This document shows, in pieces, positions 8,447 through 17,684 of a stretch of 64,000 bases of DNA; within the stretch, counting starts at the first letter, position 1; each line of letters begins with the position of its first letter. Under the pieces are notes generated by a model, which saw only the letters and a program-made list of their open reading frames with translations, searched no databases and had not been told where the DNA came from. Source of the stretch: DASRFR01 sp035651455 (GTDB lineage: Bacteria; Acidobacteriota; Terriglobia; Terriglobales; Acidobacteriaceae); the NCBI GenBank assembly GCA_035651455.1, contig DASRFR010000003.1, positions 62,001 through 126,000 on the forward strand. Reading direction: 5' to 3'. A program made the position numbers and the translations under genes.

Positions 8447-9154
8447 ATGAGCCGCCAGTCGTTGGTTGCGGCGTTGGTGATGGTTGCAATGTTGCCGGCG
8501 TATGCTCAGCGGCGCGGTCATTCAGGAGGGTCGGCTTTTCCGGGGCGAGCGAGTTTCGGCGCCGTCCGAGGGGCAAGCTCCGTGGGCGTCAGAGGTACGG
8601 GATCTTTTGTAGTGCGGTCGGGCCCTGCGATGCACTGGGGAGTTCGCTTCGGAACCTTCGGGCGTCCGTGCTGTTTCGCACGTTTTGGCCACCATCGCCG
8701 GATTTTGGCGAGATTCCCCTGGTGGTTCTACGCGTATTCTTACTATCCCTACTACCCTTATCCGATGGTCTGGGATGAGCCGGCGACGGACTACGCCGCG
8801 CAGAATATCTTTTCCAGTCATTACGACCAGCAGTTGGCAAATCAAATCGACCAATTGCGAGATGAAGTGGCGAGCTTAAGAGATGAACTGCGGGGGAGAG
8901 AGGCGCCGGCAGTTCCGGTGGCCCCGCGCGCACCGCAAGCGCAAGTCGCGCCGGCTCCAGAGCCACGGGCGAGCACCGTGCTGGTATACCGCGACGGCCA
9001 CACGCGCGAGATCACGAATTACGCGATCGTAGGGCAGACGCTGTGGGTGCTGTCTGAGCAAAGAGCTCAGAAAGTTGCGCTGGCGGAGCTTGATGTCCCC
9101 GCCACCGTGAAGAAGAACGACGAACGCGGCGTGGAGTTCGCGCTGCCGAAGTAG
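8447..9154 (+). CDS. Secreted Gly/Pro-rich protein with a short coiled coil, function unknown
   Basis: The protein has 235 residues from the ATG at 8447. MSRQSLVAALVMVAMLPAYAQ is a signal peptide with a good AYA-Q cleavage site. The mature protein begins with a Gly/Arg/Ser-rich region, then an aromatic stretch (WWFYAYSYYPYYPYP), a short coiled coil (QLANQIDQLRDEVASLRDEL), a Pro/Ala-rich linker, and a compact C-terminal domain (TVLVYRDGHTREITNYAIVG, LWVLSEQRAQKVALAELDV). Such architectures are frequent among exported proteins of Acidobacteriota (family knowledge). An upstream TTG at 8417 would add ten residues in front of the signal peptide and is unlikely. No function can be assigned. Confidence 0.8.
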   Translation: MSRQSLVAALVMVAMLPAYAQRRGHSGGSAFPGRASFGAVRGASSVGVRGTGSFVVRSGPAMHWGVRFGTFGRPCCFARFGHHRRILARFPWWFYAYSYYPYYPYPMVWDEPATDYAAQNIFSSHYDQQLANQIDQLRDEVASLRDELRGREAPAVPVAPRAPQAQVAPAPEPRASTVLVYRDGHTREITNYAIVGQTLWVLSEQRAQKVALAELDVPATVKKNDERGVEFALPK

Positions 9155-9318
9155 GCTGGCGACGCTACCAGTAGTAGCTATCCAAACGGGCGCGCAGGAT
9201 TTCTGTTTCCACTGGGCAGCGAATGATAAGCTGATACCACGTTTCGACCAGCAGTGAATGCGGCATTGCGCCCAGCCTCGCAGCCGCGGACGAAATAAAC
9301 CAGGATTTCCAGTTCACC

Positions 9319-12300
9319 ATGTCTCAATTCGTACATCTGCACCTGCACACCGATTATTCGATGCTGGACGGCGCTTGCGATGTAGAGAAGCTGGTCAAGC
9401 GCGTGAAAGAGCTGGGCATGCCGGCGGTCGCGATGACCGACCATGGCAACATCTTTGGGGCCGTCCATTTCGTCAATGCGGCGAAAAAAGCCGGGGTGAA
9501 GCCGATCGTCGGCTGCGAATTGTACGTCTGCAAAAAAGAAGACCACAACATCGAGCGCACACCTCCCGAAGGCGACACTTACAACCACCTGCTGGTGCTG
9601 GCCGAAAACGAAGAAGGCTATCGCAACCTGGTGAAGATCACGTCGGAAGCGTCGCTGCACGGCTTTTATTACAAACCGAGAGTGGGCAAGAAATTTCTGG
9701 CGGAGCATGCCAGAGGACTCATCGGACTGTCAGGATGTTTGAAGGGCGAAGTGGCGGAGCGGCTCGCGGAATCCAATTACGAGGCGGCGCGCACAGCCGC
9801 CGCGGGCTATCGCGATATCTTTGGCGCGGGCAATTTTTTCCTGGAAATCCAGGACCAGGGCCTGGAGATGGAACACAGGATCCAGCCGGCGCTATTCCGC
9901 CTGCAAAAAGATCTTGAGCTGCCCATGGTGGCGACCAACGACAGTCATTATTTGTGCGAAGACGACGCTCACGCGCAGGATGTCATGGTGTGTATCCAGA
10001 CGGCGAAGTCGCTGCAGGACACCAACCGCATGAAGTTCGAGGGCACGCAGTTCTTCGTGAAAAGTCATGAGGAAATGGCGCGCGTCTTCAAAGACTCGCC
10101 GGACGTGCTCACGCGAACCCTGCACATTGCCGAGCGCTGCAATCTGCGGCTGGAAAAAATCAGCAACCCGTTTCCTCATTTCGATGTGCCGCCGGGTTTC
10201 ACGCTGGATAGCTATTTCGAGCACGTGTCGAGGGAAGGATTCGCCCGGCGTGCCGAGGTGTTGCGCGCGCTGGAGGGGCAGGGCCGGCTCAAGCACAGTC
10301 TCGCGGATTATGAGCAGCGCCTGGCTCGCGAACTCCAGATCATTCAGCAAATGCAGTTCTCCGGATATTTCCTGATCGTCTGGGATTTCATCCGCTACGC
10401 GAAGGAACACAACATTCCCGTGGGACCGGGGCGTGGCTCGGCAGCGGGCTCGCTGGTGTCGTATGCCATGGGGATCACCGATATCGATCCGTTGCAGCAC
10501 GAGTTGCTGTTTGAGCGATTCCTGAATCCTGAGCGCGTCTCCATGCCGGATATCGATATTGACTTCTGTATGAACCGGCGTGGCGAAGTGATCGATTACG
10601 TGACGCGCAAGTACGGGCGCGAGAACGTGGCGCAAATCATCACCTTCGGCACCATGGCAGCGAAGGCGGCCATTAAGGACGTGGGCCGCGCGATGGATGT
10701 GCCCTACAGCGATGTCGATCGTATCGCGAAGATGGTACCGACCACATTGAATATCAAGCTGGAAGACGCAATCCAGGAGTCGGCCCAGCTGAAGGAAGCG
10801 TATGAGAAAGATGCGCAGATTCGCGAACTGCTGGAAACCGCCAAGAAGCTGGAAGGGCTGGTGCGCAACGCGGGAATGCATGCCGCGGGGGTGGTGATCG
10901 CGCCGCGGCCTCTGACCGACCTGGTCCCGCTCTATAAGACGAAGAACGACGAAATCGTGACCGCCTTCGACATGGGCGCCATCGAGAAGATGGGCTTGTT
11001 GAAGATGGACTTCCTTGGACTCACCACGCTCACGATTCTCGATGACACGTTGAAGCTGATCGAGCAGACGCGCGGGGAACGCCTGGACTTGAATGATCTT
11101 CCGCTGCAGGACGAGGAGACGTACCAGAAGGTATTTCATAAGGGTCTGACATCAGGCGTCTTCCAGTTTGAATCGCATGGCATGCGGGACGTCTTGCGCC
11201 GCTACCAGCCGAACTCCATCGAAGATCTCACGGCGCTGAATGCGCTGTACCGGCCGGGGCCAATCCAGGGCGGCATGATTGACGACTTCATCGAGCGCAA
11301 GCACGGCCGCAAGAAGATCGAGTACGAACTGCCGGAACTCAAGGAGATGCTGCAAGAGACGCTGGGCGTGATCGTCTACCAGGAACAGGTCATGCAAATC
11401 GCCAACAAGTTGGCCGGCTACTCGCTAGGCGAGGCCGACCTGCTGCGGCGAGCGATGGGAAAGAAAATCGCGGAAGAGATGGCGGCACAGCGCGAGCGCT
11501 TTGTGACCGGGGCCACGCAACGGAACTACCCGCCAAAGAAGATCGAGAAGATCTTTGACCTGATGGCGCAATTTGCCGGGTACGGCTTCAACAAATCCCA
11601 CTCCGCGGCTTACGCGCTCTTAGCGTTCCACACCGCTTATCTCAAGACCCATTACCCGGTTGAATTCATGGCGGCATTGCTGACCTCAGTAACGGGCAGC
11701 ACGGACGACGTGGTGAAGTACATCAATGAGTGCCGCGAAATGCAAATTGGGGTGGAACCGCCGGACATCAATGTGAGCGATGCGAATTTCACTCCGCATG
11801 GAAATGCAATCCGCTTCGGACTGGCGGCGGTGAAGAATGTCGGCCACAATGCGATTGAGTCAATCGTAGCCGGCAGGAAAAAGCTCGGGCAGTACAAGAC
11901 GATTTTCGACTTTTGCGAGAACGTGGATCTGAGGCTGCTGAACAAGCGAGTGCTGGAGTCACTGATCAAGAGCGGCGCCATGGATTCACTGGGGCGGCGG
12001 GCGCAGTTGATGGCGGTGATCGACAAGGCGATTGAGCAGGCGCAAAAGATGCAGCGGGACGCTGAGTCGGGCCAGCACGGGTTGTTTGGCGTGTTCCAGT
12101 CGGATGAACATCCGGAGAGCAATCACAAACTCCCCAATGTCCCCGATTGGGATGAGCATGTGCGTCTAGCGGCGGAAAAAGAAATCCTGGGATTTTTCAT
12201 CACCGGTCACCCCTTGGAAAAATTCAAAGACAAGCTGCTGGACTTGAACGCCAAGACGACCGCGGACCTGTGCGCGATGAAGGCCTCGACCGGCAAAGAC

Positions 12301-12801
12301 GAGGTGATCACGACGGCGGGCATGATCACCAATGTCCGCGTGCTGAAATCGAAACGCGGAGAGTTTTACGCACAGGGGGCGCTGGAAGACATGGAAGGTT
12401 CAATCGAGATGATTGTCTTCCCGGAGGCGTACAAGCGCCTGCAGGACAAAGTGAAGCTCGAAGTCCCGGTGCTGGTGAAAGCGGGGGTGCGCATTGAAGA
12501 GGGCGCGAATCCGAAGATTACCGTGGCCGAACTCATGCCGCTGGATGAGGCCAAGGTGCCGTTGCCACGCTCGTTGCGCATTCGTATTCCCCTGGAGAAG
12601 ACGACGGAATCCACCATCGACGCATTGCAGAATTTGTTTGTAGAACGTAAAGGCGAAGCCAAAGTACTTTTTGACGTGGAGCGGCAGGGCGACTTCATGG
12701 TGGTCATGGAGCCGGAGGGCTATAATGTCCAGGCAGATCGCAACTTCATCATCCGGGTAGAAGAGTTGTGTGGCCGGGGCAGTGTACGCGTCATCAACTG
12801 A
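9319..12801 (+). CDS. dnaE: DNA polymerase III alpha subunit (replicative polymerase)
   Basis: Catalytic subunit of the chromosomal replicase, 1160 residues, the standard DnaE1 length. It starts with the PHP domain (FVHLHLHTDYSMLDGA, VAMTDHGN), continues into the palm with the metal-binding PDIDIDF around residue 410 and GPGRGSAAGSLVSY, then the fingers (NALYRPGP, RRAMGKK) and helix-hairpin-helix region (YGFNKSHSAAYALLAFHTAYLK). It ends with an OB-fold domain (TTAGMITNVRVLKSKRG) and a C-terminal tau-binding-like tail. There is no inserted exonuclease domain, so proofreading must be supplied separately or by the PHP domain. accA follows in the same orientation. Confidence 0.97.
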   Translation: MSQFVHLHLHTDYSMLDGACDVEKLVKRVKELGMPAVAMTDHGNIFGAVHFVNAAKKAGVKPIVGCELYVCKKEDHNIERTPPEGDTYNHLLVLAENEEGYRNLVKITSEASLHGFYYKPRVGKKFLAEHARGLIGLSGCLKGEVAERLAESNYEAARTAAAGYRDIFGAGNFFLEIQDQGLEMEHRIQPALFRLQKDLELPMVATNDSHYLCEDDAHAQDVMVCIQTAKSLQDTNRMKFEGTQFFVKSHEEMARVFKDSPDVLTRTLHIAERCNLRLEKISNPFPHFDVPPGFTLDSYFEHVSREGFARRAEVLRALEGQGRLKHSLADYEQRLARELQIIQQMQFSGYFLIVWDFIRYAKEHNIPVGPGRGSAAGSLVSYAMGITDIDPLQHELLFERFLNPERVSMPDIDIDFCMNRRGEVIDYVTRKYGRENVAQIITFGTMAAKAAIKDVGRAMDVPYSDVDRIAKMVPTTLNIKLEDAIQESAQLKEAYEKDAQIRELLETAKKLEGLVRNAGMHAAGVVIAPRPLTDLVPLYKTKNDEIVTAFDMGAIEKMGLLKMDFLGLTTLTILDDTLKLIEQTRGERLDLNDLPLQDEETYQKVFHKGLTSGVFQFESHGMRDVLRRYQPNSIEDLTALNALYRPGPIQGGMIDDFIERKHGRKKIEYELPELKEMLQETLGVIVYQEQVMQIANKLAGYSLGEADLLRRAMGKKIAEEMAAQRERFVTGATQRNYPPKKIEKIFDLMAQFAGYGFNKSHSAAYALLAFHTAYLKTHYPVEFMAALLTSVTGSTDDVVKYINECREMQIGVEPPDINVSDANFTPHGNAIRFGLAAVKNVGHNAIESIVAGRKKLGQYKTIFDFCENVDLRLLNKRVLESLIKSGAMDSLGRRAQLMAVIDKAIEQAQKMQRDAESGQHGLFGVFQSDEHPESNHKLPNVPDWDEHVRLAAEKEILGFFITGHPLEKFKDKLLDLNAKTTADLCAMKASTGKDEVITTAGMITNVRVLKSKRGEFYAQGALEDMEGSIEMIVFPEAYKRLQDKVKLEVPVLVKAGVRIEEGANPKITVAELMPLDEAKVPLPRSLRIRIPLEKTTESTIDALQNLFVERKGEAKVLFDVERQGDFMVVMEPEGYNVQADRNFIIRVEELCGRGSVRVIN

Positions 12802-12957
12802 GTGTGTGCGATGAAAGTCTAAGGGAACATGGCAATCGGCATGGGAACAGCGGCGGTGGCGGGAGGGATCAATGCCCGGCTTGTCCTCAGCGGCGCCGAG
12901 TTTCTACTATCGATGGTCGAGACCCATTGGGCGTCCAGGAATGGTGGCTCCACGAAG

Positions 12958-13917
12958 ATGGAATCGGGATTGAGAGCACAGCAGGAACTGGAAAAGATCG
13001 AGCAGCAAATTACGCGCCTGGAGACCGCTACCGGGCAGGATGACGACACGCGGCGCGAGTTGAAGGAACTGCAGGAGCGGGTACACTCACTGCGCAAGGA
13101 AGTGGCGGCTCATTTCAGCGCATGGGAAAAGGCCGAACTGGCGCGGCATCCGCAGCGCCCGCACACGCTGGATTTCATCGAGCGAGTGTTTACCGACTGG
13201 AGCGAGATTCACGGAGACCGCGGGTTTGCCGATGATCCCGCGATGGTGTGCGGTATGGCGCGTTTTCATGGCGAAGAAGTGCTGGTGCTCGGGACCCAGA
13301 AGGGCCGCGACATGAAGCAACGCATGTACCGGAATTTCGGCCTGCCGAATCCCGAGGGCTACCGCAAGGCACTGCGGGCCATGAAGATCGCGGAGAAGTT
13401 CTCGCGGCCAATCATCACGCTGGTGGATGTGACGGGCGCGAACCCCGGGATTGGGGCGGAAGAGCGGGGCCAGGCCGAGGCGATTGCCCGCAACTTGCGG
13501 GAGATGGCGCGGCTCGCGGTGCCAATCATTACCGTCATTACCGGAGAAGGCGGAAGCGGCGGGGCGCTGGCCATCGCGGTCGCCGACCGCGTGCTGATGA
13601 TGGAGAATGCGATTTATTCCGTGATTTCGCCCGAGGGTTGCGCATCCATCATGTGGCGCGACGCCGGCAAGAAAGACCTGGCCGCGCAGGCTTTGAAGAT
13701 CACGGCGAAAGACCTGGTGCAGTTGGGATGTGTGGACGGAGTGGTGCCCGAGCCGGAAGGGGGAGCCCACAACGATCACCAGGGAACGGCGGAGATGCTG
13801 GACGCCGCGCTGGCGCCGGCGCTGGCCGAACTGAAGAAAATACCGGTTCGAGAATTAATCGCGTCACGATACAATAAGTTCCGCAACATGGCGCAGTTCT
13901 TCCGCGAGGAGTCCTAG
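12958..13917 (+). CDS. accA: Acetyl-CoA carboxylase carboxyltransferase subunit alpha
   Basis: Forms the carboxyltransferase with AccD and makes malonyl-CoA, the first committed step of fatty-acid synthesis. Starting at MESGLRAQQELEKIEQQI gives 319 residues, matching the usual AccA size. The frame is open to 12829, but that extension is unlike AccA. The N-terminal helices (RRELKELQERVHSLRKEV) are followed by HPQRPHTLDFIERVFTDWSEIHGDR, GTQKGRDMKQRMYRNFG, and the crotonase-fold acyl-CoA site ITGEGGSGGALAIAVADRV. VISPEGCASIMWRD and LVQLGCVDGVVPEP are also family-typical. It lies between dnaE and korA. No good ribosome binding site distinguishes the starts. Confidence 0.95.
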   Translation: MESGLRAQQELEKIEQQITRLETATGQDDDTRRELKELQERVHSLRKEVAAHFSAWEKAELARHPQRPHTLDFIERVFTDWSEIHGDRGFADDPAMVCGMARFHGEEVLVLGTQKGRDMKQRMYRNFGLPNPEGYRKALRAMKIAEKFSRPIITLVDVTGANPGIGAEERGQAEAIARNLREMARLAVPIITVITGEGGSGGALAIAVADRVLMMENAIYSVISPEGCASIMWRDAGKKDLAAQALKITAKDLVQLGCVDGVVPEPEGGAHNDHQGTAEMLDAALAPALAELKKIPVRELIASRYNKFRNMAQFFREES

Positions 13918-13984
13918 TTCACTTTCCAGATGCATGGCTGTGACCGGGCCCGCGGGCCTTCTGCCCGTGCCGGCGTGCTTGCCG

Positions 13985-13990
13985 TATAAT
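13985..13990 (+). promoter_or_regulatory. Possible -10 box (TATAAT) upstream of korA
   Basis: An exact TATAAT lies 75 nt before the korA start in the accA-korA gap. No good -35 hexamer sits 16-18 bp upstream, so this is only a weak promoter candidate. Confidence 0.3.
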
Positions 13991-14064
13991 GAAGGGTTTC
14001 ACCCCTCCACAATTCATGATTCCTGAGCAGGCGAAACCTGCTCCAATCAAAGGAAGGATTTGGA

Positions 14065-15912
14065 ATGGCCACCACGGATGTAGCGCTCCATGACGCTTCG
14101 GGACGCCTGGAGCAGAAACGCATCGTCAACGACATGAGTATCCAGGTCGCGACGGTGAACGGTTCGGGATCGCAAAGTTCCAACACAGTTTTACTGCGCA
14201 GCATCTTCCAGATGGGCGTGCCGGTATCGGGCAAGAACCTGTTCCCCTCGAACATTGCCGGATTGCCGACCTGGTACACAATTCGCGCCAACAAGGATGG
14301 GTACATCGCGCGCAAGAAGGAGATTGACTTCCTGGTCGCGATGAATGCGGAGACGGCGCAGGAAGACGTGATGTCGCTGGCCTCGGGAGCGGCGGTGCTC
14401 TATGACGAGCCGCTTAAATTGAACCAGTTGCGCAACGACCTGATGTTCTACGCGGTGCCCTATGACAAGCTGGTCGCGCCGGTGTGTCCGGAAGCCAAGT
14501 TGCGCAAGCTGGTGAAGAACATGATTTACGTGGGAGTCGTGGCCAAGCTGCTCGACATCGACATGGCGGAAGTGGAGAAGGCGCTGCGCAAGCAATTCGC
14601 GAAGAAAGTGAAAGCGGCGAACCTGAACATGGCCGCGGCGCAGGCCGGGTATGACTATGCCGCTGCCAGTCTCACGAAGCAGGATCCCTTCTACGTGCAG
14701 CGCATGGACAAGACCCAGGGCAAGATCATTATCGACGGCAACTCCGCGGCGGCGCTGGGATGCATGTTCGCGGGGGTGACCGTGGTGGCGTGGTATCCCA
14801 TTACGCCGTCATCGTCGCTGCCGGAAACCTTGATTGAGTACATGCGGGAGTACCGCATTGGGGAAGACGGAAAAGCCACATTCGCGATTGTTCAGGCAGA
14901 GGACGAACTGGCGGCAATCGGAATGGTAATCGGCGCGGGCTGGGCAGGTGCGCGCGCGATGACCGCGACGGCGGGTCCGGGCATCTCGCTCATGGCTGAG
15001 TTTGCCGGCTTGGCCTACTATGCCGAGGTCCCCACGGTAGTATGGGACATTCAACGGGTCGGTCCGTCTACCGGTCTGCCGACGCGCACGTCGCAGGGCG
15101 ACATTCTGTCGACCGCGATTCTGAGCCACGGCGACACCAAGCACATCCTGCTAATTCCGTGTTCGGCGGAAGAATGCTTCTCCATGGCGCAGGATGCGTT
15201 CGACCTTGCGGAGCACTTCCAGACGCCGGTCTTTGTGATGTCGGACCTGGACCTCGGCATGAATAACTGGATGGCCGATCCATTCCAGTACCCGGAAAAA
15301 CCGATCACGCGCGGCAAGATATTGAGCAAGGAGGATCTGGACCGCCTGGGCAGCTTTGCCCGCTATAAAGACGTGGATGGCGACGGCGTGGGCTACCGCA
15401 CCTTACCGGGCACCGACCATCCGGCGGCGGCATACTTCACGCGCGGCAGCGGACACAACGAGAAATCGCAATATAGCGAGCGGCCGGACGATTTCGAACG
15501 CAACATGGAGCGCATCAATCGCAAGTTCGAGACGGCGCGCTCCTTTGTGCCGCGGCCGATTGTCACGAATGGGAGCGGTGCCGCAAAAAAGAAGATCGGA
15601 ATCATTGCGTACGGGACTTCGCATTGGGCGATCCTGGAGAGCCGCGACCAGCTTCGCAACGAACACGAGGTTGAGACCGACTACCTGCGTTTGCGCGCTT
15701 ATCCGTTCACACGCGAAGTGCACGAGTTCATCGAACAGCACGAGCGAGTGTACGTCGTGGAGCAGAACCGGGACGCGCAGATGCTGAGCCTGCTGAAACT
15801 CGACATCCAGCCACCGATGGTGACTCGCCTGCGCAGCATCGCTCACATCCACGGGTTGCCGCTGGATGCGCGCTCCGTGACCGACGAAATCATGATGATG
15901 GAGGGCAACTGA
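14065..15912 (+). CDS. korA: 2-oxoacid:ferredoxin oxidoreductase, fused gamma-alpha subunit (KorA type)
   Basis: With KorB this protein oxidatively decarboxylates a 2-oxoacid, most likely 2-oxoglutarate, to the acyl-CoA while reducing ferredoxin. The start at 14065 follows AAAGGAAGG. At 615 residues it is the fused form: an N-terminal gamma domain (GVPVSGKNLFPSNIAGLPTW) and an alpha domain beginning at GNSAAALGCMFAGVTVVAWYPITPSSSLPE, with AEDELAAIGMVIGAGWAGAR and ATAGPGISLMAEFAG. The C-terminus carries the transketolase C-like region (YGTSHWAILESRDQL, VVEQNRDAQM). korB starts 2 nt after its stop, so the pair is co-translated. Substrate preference between 2-oxoglutarate and other 2-oxoacids cannot be fixed from sequence alone. 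Confidence 0.93.
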   Translation: MATTDVALHDASGRLEQKRIVNDMSIQVATVNGSGSQSSNTVLLRSIFQMGVPVSGKNLFPSNIAGLPTWYTIRANKDGYIARKKEIDFLVAMNAETAQEDVMSLASGAAVLYDEPLKLNQLRNDLMFYAVPYDKLVAPVCPEAKLRKLVKNMIYVGVVAKLLDIDMAEVEKALRKQFAKKVKAANLNMAAAQAGYDYAAASLTKQDPFYVQRMDKTQGKIIIDGNSAAALGCMFAGVTVVAWYPITPSSSLPETLIEYMREYRIGEDGKATFAIVQAEDELAAIGMVIGAGWAGARAMTATAGPGISLMAEFAGLAYYAEVPTVVWDIQRVGPSTGLPTRTSQGDILSTAILSHGDTKHILLIPCSAEECFSMAQDAFDLAEHFQTPVFVMSDLDLGMNNWMADPFQYPEKPITRGKILSKEDLDRLGSFARYKDVDGDGVGYRTLPGTDHPAAAYFTRGSGHNEKSQYSERPDDFERNMERINRKFETARSFVPRPIVTNGSGAAKKKIGIIAYGTSHWAILESRDQLRNEHEVETDYLRLRAYPFTREVHEFIEQHERVYVVEQNRDAQMLSLLKLDIQPPMVTRLRSIAHIHGLPLDARSVTDEIMMMEGN

Positions 15913-15913
15913 C

Positions 15914-16960
15914 ATGGCCACCACACCGACCAGCACGCCGACACCAAAGGTGAACCGCATTGGGCTGCAGGTGCTCGATTACAAAGGCGGCAAAACCACG
16001 CTATGCGCCGGGTGCGGCCACAACGCCATCTCAGAACGGATTGTCGATGCAATGTACGAGATGGGGGTGAAGCCCGAGCGCGTCATCAAGCCCAGCGGCA
16101 TTGGATGTTCTTCGAAGAGCCCGGCGTATTTCATGAGCCGCTCGCACAGCTTCAACGCGGTGCACGGACGCATGCCGTCTGTCGCGACAGGAGCTATGCT
16201 GGCCAACCGCGACCTGATTACGGTTGGAGTGAGCGGCGATGGCGACACGGCCTCGATTGGCATCGGACAATTCGTGCACCTCATGCGACGCAATTTGCCG
16301 ATCATTTACATCATCGAGGACAACGGCGTGTATGGGCTGACCAAGGGCCAGTTCTCGGCAACCGCGGATCTTGGGTCGAAGTTGAAAACCGGGGTAATGA
16401 ATGACCTGCCGCCGATCGATACCTGCGCCATGGCCATTGAATTGGGCGCGACCTTCGTGGGGCGCTCGTTCTCAGGAGACAAAAGGCAGTTGCACAGCAT
16501 GCTGAAGGCCGCTATTGCGCACAATGGCACGGTTATGCTCGACGTGGTTTCACCTTGCGTGACGTTTAACGATCACGAGGGCTCGACCAAATCGTATAAG
16601 TACATGAAGGATCACGAGGAGCCGCTGCAGGACATCAATTTCATTCCGTCATTCGAAGAGATTAATGTCGATTACGATCCCGGTACCACCGTGGATGTCA
16701 CCATGCACGATGGCTCCCACCTGCGCCTGCGCAAGCTGGAAGAGGATTACGATCCCACTGACAAGATCGCGGCAGTCAAACGGCTGATGGAAGCGAAGGA
16801 AAAAGGTGATGTGCTGACGGGGGTTTTCTACGTCAATACCCAGGCGCCGAACTTCGTGGAGATGTTGAACCTGACAGAGCATCCGCTGGCGACGCTGCCG
16901 CAGACGGCGGTACGTCCCAGCCGGGAAGTGCTGGCGGCGTGCATGGAGGAGTTGAAGTAA
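15914..16960 (+). CDS. korB: 2-oxoacid:ferredoxin oxidoreductase, beta subunit (thiamine diphosphate-binding)
   Basis: The beta subunit partner of the preceding gene, 348 residues, binds thiamine diphosphate and an iron-sulfur cluster. Visible motifs are LCAGCGHNAISE (cluster and cofactor cysteine region), SGIGCSSK, HGRMPSVATGAMLANRD, the ThDP motif GDGDTASIGIGQFVHLMRRN, and EDNGVYGLTKGQFSAT. It is followed by CVTFNDHEGSTKSYKYMKDH, typical of KorB/2-oxoglutarate-type beta subunits. Together the pair could replace the NAD-dependent 2-oxoglutarate dehydrogenase in the TCA cycle or run reductively. A strong terminator closes the unit 45 nt downstream. Confidence 0.94.
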   Translation: MATTPTSTPTPKVNRIGLQVLDYKGGKTTLCAGCGHNAISERIVDAMYEMGVKPERVIKPSGIGCSSKSPAYFMSRSHSFNAVHGRMPSVATGAMLANRDLITVGVSGDGDTASIGIGQFVHLMRRNLPIIYIIEDNGVYGLTKGQFSATADLGSKLKTGVMNDLPPIDTCAMAIELGATFVGRSFSGDKRQLHSMLKAAIAHNGTVMLDVVSPCVTFNDHEGSTKSYKYMKDHEEPLQDINFIPSFEEINVDYDPGTTVDVTMHDGSHLRLRKLEEDYDPTDKIAAVKRLMEAKEKGDVLTGVFYVNTQAPNFVEMLNLTEHPLATLPQTAVRPSREVLAACMEELK

Positions 16961-17006
16961 GCACAGTCACGGTGCAATGTAGTGCGTATCGAAAGTATGG
17001 CATTTG

Positions 17007-17036
17007 AAAAGGACCTCATGAGAGGTCCTCTTTTTT
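17007..17036 (+). terminator. Intrinsic terminator of korAB
   Basis: AGGACCTC (17010-17017) pairs with GAGGTCCT (17022-17029) around ATGA and is followed by a run of six T residues. Confidence 0.9.
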
Positions 17037-17094
17037 GGTAAGTATTGGGAAGAAAAAACAGCGGCGGAATCTCACTTGCTGGCAGCGTGCTTGT

Positions 17095-17325
17095 TCAGGC
17101 TACTTCGTCCCGCTTCACTTTGTGAGTGGGCTTGGTGCCATTGGGTTCGCCGCTGTGTTCGGGATTCTGACCGGGCTCGGGAAAATCGCTGTCCGCGCCC
17201 TTGATCATCGGGTCCTGGTCGCGGTGACCGAGTTGACCTTGCAGTGAGTTATTGCTGGCTTCGTTACGGTCGTCCTGTTCCAAAGCTCCTTTAAGACGAT
17301 CCTGATCTTTGCTGGATGAAGTCAT
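17095..17325 (-). CDS. Small hydrophilic, charged protein of unknown function
   Basis: Starting at MTSSSKDQDRLKGALEQ (ATG 17325, preceded by AGGAG nine bases away) the protein has 76 residues. It is strikingly hydrophilic and poor in hydrophobic residues, with many Asp, Gln, Asn, Gly and Pro (NNSLQGQLGHRDQDP, FPEPGQNPEHSGEPNG). It ends in the basic/acidic tail KVKRDEVA. Such composition suggests an intrinsically disordered, possibly stress-related protein, but that is inference. The frame is open further upstream to 17457, without a better start. It is divergent from the histidine-rich gene at 17473. Confidence 0.55.
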   Translation of the reverse strand: MTSSSKDQDRLKGALEQDDRNEASNNSLQGQLGHRDQDPMIKGADSDFPEPGQNPEHSGEPNGTKPTHKVKRDEVA

Positions 17326-17472
17326 CGATGAAGGCTCCTGGCAGACAAGCGAACCAAGCTTGTCTACGGTGCTAAGAGTACCTTGAAAGTTTTCCTCAAG
17401 CAAAGGGTTTAAAGTGCGCGGAGGAGAGTTGTGCGGCCTTAGTAAGAGTTTTTGCACATCCTGGGAGGCGAT

Positions 17473-17670
17473 ATGCGTAGCTTCATTTTGGCGTTAGTAA
17501 CAAGCTTTTTGCTGACAACCGCGTTATGGGCGCAGGCCCCGGTCACGCCGGCGGATGGACACGAAGGGGGCGGAGCGCCTACGACCCATTCCACCCACGC
17601 AAAAGCACATCACGTGGCCCATCACAAAGGGCATCACGCAAGGCACCACAAGAAACATCACAGCGCATAA
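17473..17670 (+). CDS. Small secreted histidine-rich protein
   Basis: The ATG at 17473, preceded by GGGAGG, gives 65 residues. MRSFILALVTSFLLTTALWAQ is a signal peptide. The mature part of about 44 residues contains 13 histidines, largely as HH pairs spaced four residues apart (AHHVAHHKGHHARHHKKHH), with alternating lysines. Histidine-rich exported peptides commonly bind Ni, Zn, Cu or Co. A periplasmic metal-buffering role is inferred, not shown. It stands alone between the small hydrophilic gene (divergent) and a methyltransferase (convergent). Confidence 0.6.
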   Translation: MRSFILALVTSFLLTTALWAQAPVTPADGHEGGGAPTTHSTHAKAHHVAHHKGHHARHHKKHHSA

Positions 17671-17684
17671 TTACGGCGTAATTA

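Noticed and set aside
9892..11139. Long antisense open frame (about 415 codons) inside dnaE
   Set aside because: It lies fully within the strongly supported dnaE gene on the opposite strand, has no recognisable motif and is rich in His/Gln/Arg, as expected from a GC-rich shadow frame.
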